From contig JAWLGN010000017.1 in NCBI GenBank assembly GCA_041685075.1, positions 1-34,756 of the forward strand: 34,756 nucleotides of DNA, in the 5' to 3' direction. The position numbers and the translations under genes are program-made. Origin of the DNA: JAMCRM01 sp041685075. Lineage in GTDB: Bacteria; Acidobacteriota; Terriglobia; Bryobacterales; Bryobacteraceae. Below, one piece after another: positions 1 through 8,071 of this stretch; positions within the stretch are counted from its first letter, which is position 1, and every line of letters starts with the position of its first letter. Below the pieces are notes generated by a model, which was given only the letters and a program-made list of their open reading frames with translations, had not been told where the DNA came from and ran no database searches.

Positions 1-48
1 CGCGCCCTGTTCGATGAATTGCTCGAGTTGCACGAGGTGAGGCGATGA
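1..48 (+). CDS. 3' end of a gene cut by the window start
   Basis: Frame 1 is open from the window edge and ends in TGA at 46-48, giving only 15 residues (ending LLELHEVRR). The stop overlaps the ATG of the next gene as ATGA, so the two are probably translationally coupled in one operon. Too little is visible to name the product. Confidence 0.6.
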   Translation, partial: RALFDELLELHEVRR

Positions 49-479
49 ACGAGAGAGACAGGCGACTGACGACGGCCGATTTGGCCGGAGCGGGCAGGCG
101 GGAGCAAACCCGCGAGCGCATCCGGGGAGCCCCGCACGGCGAACGCCGGCCGGAGGCCGAGTACATGGAAACGCGCTCCCCGGGAGCCGGCATGGCGCGG
201 GACACCGAAGCGCCCATGCTGTTCTCGCCGGAGGAATCCGAGGGCATGCGGGACCGCTGGAGCGATATCCAGGCCGGCTTTGTAGACGAGCCGCGCCGGG
301 CCGTCGAGCAGGCCGATGAGCTGGTGGCCGAGTGCATCCGCCGGCTGGCCGAGAGCTTCGCCGAGGAGCGCGATCGCCTGGAACGCCAATGGGACCTCGG
401 CGACAACGTCTCCACAGAGGATTTGCGCGTAGTGTTGCAGCGCTACCGTTCCTTTTTTACACGGCTGCTCTCGATGTGA
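45..479 (+). CDS. Conserved hypothetical protein, helical C-terminal half
   Basis: 144 residues with no signal peptide or membrane segment. The first ~55 residues are Arg/Gly/Glu-rich and look disordered. The last ~85 (from LFSPEESEGMRDRW to SFFTRLLSM) are charged and probably helical. The stretch with QAGFVDEPRRAVEQAD and NVSTEDLRVVLQRYRSFF resembles the C-terminus of uncharacterised proteins I recall from actinobacteria and acidobacteria, where this block is well kept and the N-terminus varies. Function is unknown. The start overlaps the preceding stop (ATGA), which supports the chosen ATG and co-translation with the upstream gene. Confidence 0.75.
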   Translation: MNERDRRLTTADLAGAGRREQTRERIRGAPHGERRPEAEYMETRSPGAGMARDTEAPMLFSPEESEGMRDRWSDIQAGFVDEPRRAVEQADELVAECIRRLAESFAEERDRLERQWDLGDNVSTEDLRVVLQRYRSFFTRLLSM

Positions 480-513
480 GAGGGCGCCGCGGCGCGGATG
501 GCGCGGTTTCGAA

Positions 514-1392
514 TCAGTCGATGAGGCGGTTTGCGATCGAGCCGTAGGCGTCGATACGGCGGTCCCGCAGGAAGGGCCAGTTGCGCCGGACTTCCTCGAT
601 GCGCCGGGGGTCGATCTCCGCGATGAGGGTTTCTTCCTTGTCGTGAGAGGCTTGGGCGATCACCTGGCCAAAGGGATCGGCCACGAAGGATCCGCCCCAG
701 AACTCGATTCCCTGCTCCGGCGGGCCTTCGAAGCCCACCCGGTTCACCGCCGCGACGTAGACCCCGTTGGCGATGGCATGGCCGCGCTGGATGGTGCGCC
801 AGGCGTCATACTGCGCGGCGCCATACTGCGCCTTCTCCGAAGGATGCCAGCCGATGGCGGTGGGATAGAACAGCACCTCGGCGCCGCCCAGCGCGGCCAG
901 CCGCGCGGCTTCCGGATACCACTGGTCCCAGCAGACCAGCGCGGCCACTCGGCCGCGGCGGGTATCGAAGGTACGGAAGCCGAGGTCGCCGGGGGTGAAA
1001 TAGAACTTCTCGAAGTAGAGCGGATCTTCCGGGATGTGCATCTTCCGGTAGATGCCGCTCAACTCGCCCGTAGCGTCGATGACCGCGGCGGTGTTATGGT
1101 AGACGCCCGCGGCGCGGCGCTCGAATAGCGAGGCCACGATCACCACCCCGAGTTCTACCGCCAGGGCCGAGAGCCGCTGGGTGGTGGGGCCCGGGACAGG
1201 CTCCGCCAGGTCGAACCACTCCGCCTTCTCCTCCCGGCAGAAGTATTGAGAGCGGAACAGCTCCTGAAGACAGACGACCTGCGCGCCGCGTCCGGCGGCT
1301 TCGCGGATGCGCCACTCGGCCTTGGCCATGTTCTCCCCGGGATCGGCCGAGCAGGCCATCTGAATGAGTCCGATCTGGTAGCGTGCGGGCAC
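514..1392 (-). CDS. aguB: Carbon-nitrogen hydrolase, N-carbamoylputrescine amidase type
   Basis: 292 residues, full length for the nitrilase superfamily and cytoplasmic. The catalytic Glu-Lys-Cys triad is visible: E44 in LQELF, K117 in YRKMHIPED and C154 in LVCWDQWYPEAAR. The CWDQWYPE sequence and the surrounding YFTPGD and YPTAIGWHP segments match AguB, which converts N-carbamoylputrescine to putrescine, CO2 and ammonia in the agmatine route of polyamine synthesis. The usual partner, agmatine deiminase (aguA), is not next to it in this window. The start is a GTG with no convincing Shine-Dalgarno. A TAGAAT lies 6 nt upstream on the same strand, so the mRNA may be leaderless. Substrate is inferred from family resemblance. 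Confidence 0.88.
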   Translation of the reverse strand: MPARYQIGLIQMACSADPGENMAKAEWRIREAAGRGAQVVCLQELFRSQYFCREEKAEWFDLAEPVPGPTTQRLSALAVELGVVIVASLFERRAAGVYHNTAAVIDATGELSGIYRKMHIPEDPLYFEKFYFTPGDLGFRTFDTRRGRVAALVCWDQWYPEAARLAALGGAEVLFYPTAIGWHPSEKAQYGAAQYDAWRTIQRGHAIANGVYVAAVNRVGFEGPPEQGIEFWGGSFVADPFGQVIAQASHDKEETLIAEIDPRRIEEVRRNWPFLRDRRIDAYGSIANRLID

Positions 1393-1398
1393 ACCCCT

Positions 1399-1404
1399 AT
1401 TCTA
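1399..1404 (-). promoter_or_regulatory. Candidate -10 box (TAGAAT) of the amidase gene
   Basis: TAGAAT on the minus strand ends 6 nt before the GTG at 1392. A transcript from it would start about at the start codon. No good -35 is seen. Confidence 0.4.
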
Positions 1405-1428
1405 GGGCCTCGGGCCCCGTGCTCGCGA

Positions 1429-1437
1429 TGTTATGCT
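1429..1437 (+). promoter_or_regulatory. Candidate extended -10 (TGTTATGCT) of the M14 peptidase gene
   Basis: A TGN-TANNNT element whose predicted transcription start (~1444) lies just before the ATG at 1447. Together with the opposite -10 at 1399-1404 it makes a very compact divergent promoter pair within 54 bp. Confidence 0.4.
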
Positions 1438-1446
1438 GCGATGTAC

Positions 1447-3879
1447 ATGCGCGCAAGATACCTTCTCGTACTACTCTGGGTCGCGGCGCTCTGCCGCGGC
1501 GCCGGGGTGCCGGCTCCCGCCGAACACTTCGGCTTCCGTCCGGGGGACGATTACAAGCTGGCCGATTATCGGCAGATCTCGAGCTACTTCCAGAAGCTGG
1601 CCGCCTCGAGCGACCGCATCCGGGTGGAGGAGTTCGGCAAATCTACCCTCGGCAAGCCGATGTACGTGGCGTTCATCTCCGATGCGGCCAACCTGCGGAG
1701 GCTGGACCGCTACCGCGAGATCAGCCGGCGGCTGGCGCTGGGGGAGGCCACCGCGGAGGAGGCGCGCCGGCTCGCGGCCGAGGGCAAAGCCATCGTGTGG
1801 ATCGATTCCGGGCTGCACGCCACCGAGGTGGCGCCCGCGCAGCACGCTCCGGAACTGGCCTGGCGGCTCGTCACCGGCGAGGATGACGAAGTGCGCGCCA
1901 TCCGGCGCGACGTGATCCTGCTGCAGGTGCCGGTCATCAACCCCGACGGCCTGGACTGGGTGGCGCACTGGTATCGCGATAACGTGGGCACGCCCCACGA
2001 GACAGCGTCGCTGCCGCGCCTCTACCATCGCTACGCCGGACACGACAACAACCGCGACTGGTTCATGCTCAACCTGGCGGAAACGCGCCACGTCACTCGC
2101 ATGCTCTTCCAGGAGTGGTTCCCGCAAATCGTCTACAACCAGCACCAGAAGCCGCCCTTCCCTGCCCGCATCTTCGTTCCCCCCTACGCCGAACCGCTGA
2201 ATCCCAACATCCCCGCTCCGGTGATGGCGGGGATCAACCTGATCGGCGCCGCCATGCGGGACCGCTTCGCCCGGGAGAACAAGCCCGGGGTGCTCTCCTA
2301 CGTTTCGTTCGACGGCTGGTGGAACGGCGGCCTGCGCTCCGCACCGGCATTCCACAACATGCACGGCATCCTCACCGAGACGGCGCTCAACTCCTATGCC
2401 ACCCCCAAGGTATACGAGGAAAGCGAAATTCACGGCACCTTCGCCAACGGCATTCCCGTGCGCGAGCCTTCGGTCTTCTACGACCGGCCCTGGATGGGCG
2501 GCCGTTGGGCCTTGCGCGACGCCATCGACTACATCCTTACTTCGGATTTCGCGCTGCTGAACACCGCCGCCGCCCTGCGGTCGGACTTTCTGCTGAAGGC
2601 CTGGCAGATGGCGCGCGCCGCGATTGCGACGGGCGAAAAGGGCGGGCCGTATGCTTACGTGGTGCCGCCGGAGCAGTGGGACGCCTCGGCGGCCGACGAG
2701 ATGCTCGAACGTCTGGCCTTTGCGGGCGTCCAGGTGAAGCGCGCGCGCGAGGAGTTCACCGCCGGCGGCAAGCGCTATCCGGCGGGCACCGTGGTACTGC
2801 CCGCGGCGCAGCCCTTCCGGGCCTACCTGGTGGACCTGCTCGAGCCCCAACGCTATCCCGACATCCGCAGCGGGCCGGGCGGCCCGGTGAAGCGGCCCTA
2901 CGACGTCGCCGGCTGGACCCTCAGGATGCTGATGGGGGTAGCGGTGGACCGCGTGGACCAGCGCTTCGAGGCGCCACTCGAGCCTTGGCGGCCCTCCGAA
3001 CGGAAGCCCTCGCTCGACCGCCGCGATACTCACTCGTTCCTCACCCTGGCCGACATGCTGAAGCGCGGCGAGACGGTGCGGTGGGCCGCGGACGGCACCG
3101 CCAACGGCGCGGCTCCGGCGGCGTGGGAGCTGCGCGTCCCGCGGGTGGCTCTCTATCAGCCCCCTGCGGGCTACGCCGACGTGGGCTGGACCGAGTGGGT
3201 GCTGGAACGCTTCCGCGTCCCCTACACCGCGGTAGGCAATCAAGAGGTGCAGAAGGGCGGTTTGCGGGAGCGCTTCGACAGCCTGATCCTGGCTTCCCAG
3301 AGCGCCGCCTCGATCCTGCACGGCGCGCGGCAGGGGCGCTCTGATTCGCGCGACCGCAGCGCGCAGCGGCCCGAGTACCTGGGAGGCATCGGCCTGGAGG
3401 GCCTGGCCGCACTGGACGCCTTTGTGCGGGAGGGCGGCACCCTCATCACCTTCGACCGCGCCGCCGATCTGCCGGTCGAGTTCTTCCCCCTGCCGGTGCG
3501 CAACGTCCTGCGGTCGGGAACGGCGCGCTTCAACTGCCCCGGCTCGCTGTTGCGCGTCAACGTGGACAACTCGCACCCGCTGGCGCACGGCATGCCCCCC
3601 GAGGCCATCGCCTTCAGTACCGGCGGATACGCCTTCGAGGACGACAGCCCCGACGGCGAGGTGCGGGTGATCGCGCGCTACGCCACGAAGGACCTGCTCG
3701 CCAGCGGCTGGATCTCCGGCGAGAGCGCGGTTGCCGGCAAGGCCCTGCTGGTCGAGGTCCGGCACGGCGCCGGGCGCGTAGTGCTGTTCGGCTTCCGCCC
3801 GCAGTTCCGCTCCCAGACCTATGCGACCTTCCGGCTGCTGCTGAACGCGCTCTACCTGGCATCGGCCAGGGCGCTTTAG
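1447..3879 (+). CDS. Exported M14 family zinc carboxypeptidase-like protein
   Basis: About 810 residues. A hydrophobic signal peptide (RARYLLVLLWVAALCRGAG) predicts export. The M14 domain fills roughly residues 30-330. It has the HxxE zinc ligands in GLHATEV (about H124, E127), the PVINPDG segment typical of the family, a third His in YNQHQ (about 233), and a likely catalytic Glu in GILTETAL (about 311). The remaining ~450 residues include Rossmann-like strands and a stretch resembling the glutamine-amidotransferase-like domain often found C-terminal in large bacterial M14 proteins. It probably trims peptides in the periplasm or outside the cell. ATG codons at 1441 and 1447 are both in frame. 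I prefer 1447 because the likely promoter would start the RNA at ~1444. Confidence 0.88.
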   Translation: MRARYLLVLLWVAALCRGAGVPAPAEHFGFRPGDDYKLADYRQISSYFQKLAASSDRIRVEEFGKSTLGKPMYVAFISDAANLRRLDRYREISRRLALGEATAEEARRLAAEGKAIVWIDSGLHATEVAPAQHAPELAWRLVTGEDDEVRAIRRDVILLQVPVINPDGLDWVAHWYRDNVGTPHETASLPRLYHRYAGHDNNRDWFMLNLAETRHVTRMLFQEWFPQIVYNQHQKPPFPARIFVPPYAEPLNPNIPAPVMAGINLIGAAMRDRFARENKPGVLSYVSFDGWWNGGLRSAPAFHNMHGILTETALNSYATPKVYEESEIHGTFANGIPVREPSVFYDRPWMGGRWALRDAIDYILTSDFALLNTAAALRSDFLLKAWQMARAAIATGEKGGPYAYVVPPEQWDASAADEMLERLAFAGVQVKRAREEFTAGGKRYPAGTVVLPAAQPFRAYLVDLLEPQRYPDIRSGPGGPVKRPYDVAGWTLRMLMGVAVDRVDQRFEAPLEPWRPSERKPSLDRRDTHSFLTLADMLKRGETVRWAADGTANGAAPAAWELRVPRVALYQPPAGYADVGWTEWVLERFRVPYTAVGNQEVQKGGLRERFDSLILASQSAASILHGARQGRSDSRDRSAQRPEYLGGIGLEGLAALDAFVREGGTLITFDRAADLPVEFFPLPVRNVLRSGTARFNCPGSLLRVNVDNSHPLAHGMPPEAIAFSTGGYAFEDDSPDGEVRVIARYATKDLLASGWISGESAVAGKALLVEVRHGAGRVVLFGFRPQFRSQTYATFRLLLNALYLASARAL

Positions 3880-3900
3880 GCTTTCCAGGCCGCTCTAGGC

Positions 3901-3906
3901 TTTAAT
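3901..3906 (+). promoter_or_regulatory. Candidate -10 box (TTTAAT) of the HAD gene
   Basis: TTTAAT differs from TATAAT at one position and ends 6 nt before the ATG at 3913, inside the 33-bp gap after the M14 gene. This fits a leaderless transcript. Confidence 0.35.
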
Positions 3907-3912
3907 GGAAGC

Positions 3913-4596
3913 ATGGAGGTCCTGGCGCTGTTCGATATCGACGGCACGCTGGTGCGGCGCGCCGGCCCCCACCACAGGCAGGCGCTGGTGGAGGCGGTCA
4001 GGAAGGTCGCGGGCCTGGAGACCACCATCGACGGCATCCCCGTGCATGGCATGCTGGACCCGGATATCGTGGCCGTCATGATGCGCTCCGCCGGCGCGCG
4101 GCCTGCAGCCATTCGCGCCGCCATGCCGGAGATCGCGCGCGCCGCCGAACGTCTCTATTTGCGGACCTGCCCGGACCTCACTCGCAAAACCTGCCCCGGC
4201 GCCCGCATGGCGCTGCGCCGGCTGGCCGCACGCGGCGCGGTGATGGGCCTGGTGACCGGAAACTTCACGCGCATCGGCTGGCGCAAGCTGGCGTGTGCGG
4301 GGCTGAAGGATTACTTCCGTTTCGGCGCCTTCGGGGAGATGGCGCGGACGCGCGCGGCGCTGGCCAAACTCGCCATCCGCCGGGCGCGCAAGGAAGGACT
4401 GATCGGCCGCGGCGCCCGCATCGCTCTGATCGGCGACGCCCCGGCCGATATCCTGGCGGCCCAGGCCAACGGCATCGCCTCCATCGCGGTCTCTACCGGT
4501 ATCTCCACGCGCGAGGAACTGGCCTCCTGCCGGCCGGACGTGCTGCTGTCCGATCTGCGCGAACTGGACGGCGCACTCGAGCGCTGTTTCGGGTAG
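3913..4596 (+). CDS. HAD-superfamily phosphatase (phosphoglycolate phosphatase-like)
   Basis: 227 residues, cytoplasmic. Motif I is FDIDGTL with nucleophile D8 and acid/base D10. Motif II is LVTGN (T115). A motif III Lys is likely near 152, and motif IV is IGDAPADI (D175, D179). A helical cap sits between residues ~17 and 90, as in subfamily I phosphatases such as phosphoglycolate phosphatase or beta-phosphoglucomutase. The exact substrate cannot be read from the sequence. It follows the M14 gene after 33 bp and has its own -10-like element. The ATG has no strong Shine-Dalgarno. Confidence 0.88.
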   Translation: MEVLALFDIDGTLVRRAGPHHRQALVEAVRKVAGLETTIDGIPVHGMLDPDIVAVMMRSAGARPAAIRAAMPEIARAAERLYLRTCPDLTRKTCPGARMALRRLAARGAVMGLVTGNFTRIGWRKLACAGLKDYFRFGAFGEMARTRAALAKLAIRRARKEGLIGRGARIALIGDAPADILAAQANGIASIAVSTGISTREELASCRPDVLLSDLRELDGALERCFG

Positions 4597-4617
4597 GTGA
4601 GTGGCAGAGACCGGTTG

Positions 4618-4626
4618 TGATAGCCT
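4618..4626 (+). promoter_or_regulatory. Candidate extended -10 (TGATAGCCT) of the esterase gene
   Basis: TGN-TANNNT followed by exactly 7 nt and then the ATG at 4634. This is the same spacing seen for the M20 and Nramp-like genes. Confidence 0.4.
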
Positions 4627-4633
4627 CGGGGTC

Positions 4634-5554
4634 ATGCAACGCAGGAGTTTCTTGCTTTCGGCGGTACCGGTGTGGTTGAAAGCGGCCGCGGCACAACCGC
4701 AGACCCTCGTCTACAAGTCCGTTCCGGGCTGTGAGATCAAGGCGGATGTCTACCGGCGCGGGGATCCCGTGGCGGTGTGGATCCATGGCGGCGCGCTCAT
4801 CATGGGGTCGCGCAGGCTGCCAGAGAGTTCCCGTATGCTGCGGCACCTGCTCGAAGCGGGCTTCACGGTGGTCTCGATCGATTACCGGCTGGCCCCGGAA
4901 ACCAAGCTGCCCGGCATCATCGAAGACCTCGAGGACGCCTTCCGCTGGCTCCGCCGGGACGCCGCATCGCTCGGCATCGACGGCGGGCGCGTGGCCGTTT
5001 GCGGCGGATCGGCGGGCGGATACCTCACCCTGATGGCGGGCTTCCGCGTCGAGCCGCGGCCCAAGGCGCTGGTCTCCTACTGGGGCTATGGCGATATCGT
5101 CGGGCCCTGGTATTCGCGGCCCGATCCGTTCTACCTCAAGCAGCCCGCCATCTCCCGCCAAGAGGCCCTGGCCGTGGTGGGCAAAGCGCCCCTTTCCGAG
5201 CCGCCGCCGAACAACCGGCGGGGCCGCTTCTATCTCCACTGCCGCCAGCAAGGCACCTGGCCCAAGGAAGTGGCGGGCCATGATCCGGACACGAAGGACC
5301 GCTGGTTCGACTCTTACTGCCCCATCCGCAACGTGACCCACGACTATCCCCCCACCATGCTGGTGCACGGCACCGCGGACACCGATGTGCCCTACGAGCA
5401 ATCGGCGATGATGGCGGAACGCCTGCGGCGCGAAGGCGTGGAACACCGGCTGGTGATGGTGCCGGACGGCGGGCACGGCCTCGGAAACATCGCGCCCGAG
5501 GAGCAGGAACGCATCTACCGGGACGCGGCCGCTTTCCTCAAGGAGCGGGTCTGA
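4634..5554 (+). CDS. Exported alpha/beta-hydrolase, esterase/lipase family
   Basis: 306 residues beginning MQRRSFLLSAVPVWLKAAAA, a Tat- or Sec-like signal peptide, so it is probably periplasmic. It has the HGG oxyanion motif of hormone-sensitive-lipase-like and BD-FAE esterases at 51-53. The nucleophile is S126 in GGSAG, the likely acid is D249 in HGTADTDVPYEQ, and the His is H281 in DGGHGL. The substrate is probably a short acyl or sugar-linked ester; this is inference. An in-frame GTG at 4601 would add 11 residues ahead of the signal peptide. I reject it because the ATG starts the signal peptide and sits 7 nt after a TGN-TANNNT element. Confidence 0.87.
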   Translation: MQRRSFLLSAVPVWLKAAAAQPQTLVYKSVPGCEIKADVYRRGDPVAVWIHGGALIMGSRRLPESSRMLRHLLEAGFTVVSIDYRLAPETKLPGIIEDLEDAFRWLRRDAASLGIDGGRVAVCGGSAGGYLTLMAGFRVEPRPKALVSYWGYGDIVGPWYSRPDPFYLKQPAISRQEALAVVGKAPLSEPPPNNRRGRFYLHCRQQGTWPKEVAGHDPDTKDRWFDSYCPIRNVTHDYPPTMLVHGTADTDVPYEQSAMMAERLRREGVEHRLVMVPDGGHGLGNIAPEEQERIYRDAAAFLKERV

Positions 5555-5558
5555 GCCG

Positions 5559-6803
5559 TCAGAGCGAATACTGCGGGATCTTCATCGTCTCCCCGTCCTT
5601 CATGGCGGAGAGGTGCGCGTAATAGCCGGGCACCGTCATGTTCAGCGCATCGATCACGTCCACCGCCGGTTTGCGGCCGCGCAGGATGGCGTCGATGAAA
5701 TCCTCCGCCAGGTAGCCGTGGGAGCCGCCGTGGCCGCCCGGCCGGACGCCCGGAGGAAGCTGGTACTTCTTCAGCTTCAGGCCCTTCGCCAGGGCATCCT
5801 TCAACCGCTGCTTGCCGCGGGCGTCGCCGGTGAAGCCGCCGCCCCTGCCGTTGTGCCAGTCGTAGCCGCCGTACTCGCCGCGGATCCTCCCGGCTTCCAG
5901 GTACTCCCCCTGAGACTTGCAGACGATGAACCGGGCGATCCCGCCTTCGCTGGTGCGGAACAGGCCGGCCTCGGAGTTGAAGATGTTGCCGATGGCGTTG
6001 GGCCGCCGCTCGCGCGGATCGAACGGCGCGGTGCCCAGGCAGCTCACCTCCACCAGGCTCTTGTGCGTCACCCCGACGTAGTAGGCGGTGGCATGGGTCG
6101 GGTACCACATGGGGGAGCCGTGCGCCCGCCAGTCTTTGTAGGAAGCCAGCGGTGGCGTCCCCAGGACGTGCGGGTGGCAGTACTCCCCTTCGCTGTAGAC
6201 CAGGTGGCCGAAGACACCCGCGGCATACAGCTTCTCCATGGCGTACAGGTCGTCGTGGAACACCGAGGTCTCGAACATGGCATAGACCAGGCCGCGGTTT
6301 TTCCGGACGCACTCGAGCAGCCGCTCCGCGTCTTCAATATCGCCGCGGAAGGCGGGCACGGCCGTGCAGACGTGCTTGCCGTGGTTCAGCACTTCGATGC
6401 AGTGCCGGGCGTGCGAGGGCGCGTCGGTGGCCACGAAGATGGCTTCAATTCGATCGTCCTTCACCATCTCCTCGAGCGAGGGGTAGGTTTTGGCGCAGTT
6501 CACGCGTTTGGCCAGCGCCGCGCAGCGGTCCGGGAAAAGGTCGCTCACGGCTTCGATCGTGACGTTCGGGTGGTTTTGAAAGTCGAACTCGGCCGAAAAG
6601 CGGCAGAGCCCGTAGCCGACCAGCCCCATCCGGATCTTGCGGTCGCTGAACGGCTGCCAGGGCTGCGTCTGGTCGGTTTCGGTGGCGGTCTGGTCGAATC
6701 CGGCGATTACCTGCGACGCCGCGGCCTCCGGTTTAAGGGCGGAGGCGGTCACGGCCGCTGCGGTGCTGCCGAAAAAGGCACGGCGGCTGCTCCTGGTAGA
6801 CAT
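5559..6803 (-). CDS. Tat-exported Gfo/Idh/MocA family protein lacking the EKP lysine
   Basis: 414 residues. The N-terminus SSRRAFFGSTAAAVTASAL is a twin-arginine signal, so the folded protein with bound cofactor is probably exported. A Rossmann domain starts at MGLVGYG (59-65), and the Gfo/Idh C-terminal domain follows from ~170. Where the family normally has the catalytic EKP, this protein reads GKHVCTAVPAF (142-152), so Lys is absent. A His in PMWYPTHATAYY (237) is in the substrate half. Either it binds NAD(P) and uses other residues, or it is not a dehydrogenase. It is tail-to-tail with the esterase (4-bp gap) and starts 20 bp after the LolC-like gene, with its own -10-like element in that gap. 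Confidence 0.85.
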   Translation of the reverse strand: MSTRSSRRAFFGSTAAAVTASALKPEAAASQVIAGFDQTATETDQTQPWQPFSDRKIRMGLVGYGLCRFSAEFDFQNHPNVTIEAVSDLFPDRCAALAKRVNCAKTYPSLEEMVKDDRIEAIFVATDAPSHARHCIEVLNHGKHVCTAVPAFRGDIEDAERLLECVRKNRGLVYAMFETSVFHDDLYAMEKLYAAGVFGHLVYSEGEYCHPHVLGTPPLASYKDWRAHGSPMWYPTHATAYYVGVTHKSLVEVSCLGTAPFDPRERRPNAIGNIFNSEAGLFRTSEGGIARFIVCKSQGEYLEAGRIRGEYGGYDWHNGRGGGFTGDARGKQRLKDALAKGLKLKKYQLPPGVRPGGHGGSHGYLAEDFIDAILRGRKPAVDVIDALNMTVPGYYAHLSAMKDGETMKIPQYSL

Positions 6804-6809
6804 ACCGGA

Positions 6810-6815
6810 AGCATA
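6810..6815 (-). promoter_or_regulatory. Candidate -10 box (TATGCT) of the Gfo/Idh gene at 5559
   Basis: TATGCT on the minus strand ends 6 nt before the ATG at 6803, in the 20-bp gap after the permease gene. The same hexamer occurs in the M14 promoter. Confidence 0.35.
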
Positions 6816-6823
6816 CCCGCCGC

Positions 6824-8071
6824 CTACTCGTAACGCAATACTTCGGCCGGGGCGATGCGGGTGGCGCTGCGCGCCGGGTAGAGCGTCGCCACAAAGCTCA
6901 CCAGAACGGCGGCCGCGGCCACCCAGAGTCCATCGATCCAGCGCGGCTCGAAAGGCACGAAGCTGAGGGAGTAGACCGCTTCATCCAACCGTACCCAGCG
7001 GTACTTGTCGGCGAGGAAAGAGAGGGTGTAGCCGGCCGCCAGCCCAATGGCCGCGCCCACCACGCCAATCAGCACGCCCTGCAGCATGAAGATGCGGCGG
7101 ATCTGCGCGTGGCGCGCCCCCATGGACATCAGGATGGCGATGTCGCGGTACTTCTCCATCACCATCATGACCAGCACAATCAGGATATTGAGCGCGGCCA
7201 CGAGTTCGATCAGCCCGATGGTGATGATGGTGACGGCGCGCTCCATCTTGAGCGCGTTCAGGAGTTGGCGGTTGCGCTCCATCCAGGTGGAGATGGTGAA
7301 GTTCTCCCCCAGAGTGGCCCCGATGGCTTGGGCGGCTTCGGGCGCGCGGTTCAGGTCGTCGAGCTTCACCTCGATCTGGTTCACCACGTTCTCGAGCGAA
7401 AGCATCTGCTGGGCGGATTCGAGCGAGGTGAAGGCCCACAGGTCGTCCACTTCGAAGAAGCCGGTTTCAAACACCCCCGCTACGCGGAAGCGCCGGATGG
7501 CGGGGCGCGGGCCGAAGGGGGTCAGCTCGCCCTGCGGGCTGGTGATGGTGACCACGCTGTTGACCACCATGCCCAGGTCCTCGGCGAGACGCCTGCCGAG
7601 AATGATGCCGGGGTAGTCGCGCCCGTCGCGGTTGCGCAGCGCGTCCAGCGAACCTTCCCTGAGATTGCGCAGCGTCTCGCTGATCTCGAGTTCCGCGGCT
7701 ACGTCCACGCCCTTGAGCACCGCGCCCTTCGATTGCAGCGGGCCGGTGAGAAAAACCGGGGCGTAAAGCGCCGGGGAAGCGCCCGTGACGTGCGGCTCCT
7801 TGCGGATGCGCTCCACCAGCCCGCGCCACTCTTCGATGCCCTCGCCGGGAAAGCGCGATTGCACGTTCACGTGCGCCATGGCGCCGAGCAGGTTGCGCTG
7901 CAGCGTCTGGCGGAAGCCGTTGTTCACGGCCAGCGCGATGATCAGCGCCATCACACCCGCCGCCACCCCGATGATCGAAATGGCGGTGATGACCGAGATC
8001 ACCGCCTCCTTGCGGCGGGCCCGCAGGTAGCGCTTGGCGATGAAGAACTCGAACCAGGATAGTAACTTCAA
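6824..8071 (-). CDS. LolC/LolE-family ABC transporter permease (lipoprotein release)
   Basis: 415 residues with the FtsX/LolC-E layout: one N-terminal membrane helix (~24-48), a large periplasmic domain (~50-270), then three helices at about 275-302, 328-352 and 376-398. It ends YPARSATRIAPAEVLRYE, the family's C-terminal signature. With a LolD ATPase, such permeases extract lipoproteins from the inner membrane. No ATPase gene is in the window, so it must be supplied elsewhere. The N-terminus FEFFIAKRYLRARR is typical. The start is a TTG whose last two bases overlap the lysS stop (TTGA), implying termination-reinitiation coupling. No ATG lies near. Confidence 0.87.
   Translation of the reverse strand: MKLLSWFEFFIAKRYLRARRKEAVISVITAISIIGVAAGVMALIIALAVNNGFRQTLQRNLLGAMAHVNVQSRFPGEGIEEWRGLVERIRKEPHVTGASPALYAPVFLTGPLQSKGAVLKGVDVAAELEISETLRNLREGSLDALRNRDGRDYPGIILGRRLAEDLGMVVNSVVTITSPQGELTPFGPRPAIRRFRVAGVFETGFFEVDDLWAFTSLESAQQMLSLENVVNQIEVKLDDLNRAPEAAQAIGATLGENFTISTWMERNRQLLNALKMERAVTIITIGLIELVAALNILIVLVMMVMEKYRDIAILMSMGARHAQIRRIFMLQGVLIGVVGAAIGLAAGYTLSFLADKYRWVRLDEAVYSLSFVPFEPRWIDGLWVAAAAVLVSFVATLYPARSATRIAPAEVLRYE

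Noticed and set aside
1471..3765. A minus-strand frame open for ~764 codons opposite the M14 peptidase
   Set aside because: The composition is that of a mirror frame and there is no motif or start signal. The plus-strand frame has zinc ligands and a signal peptide.
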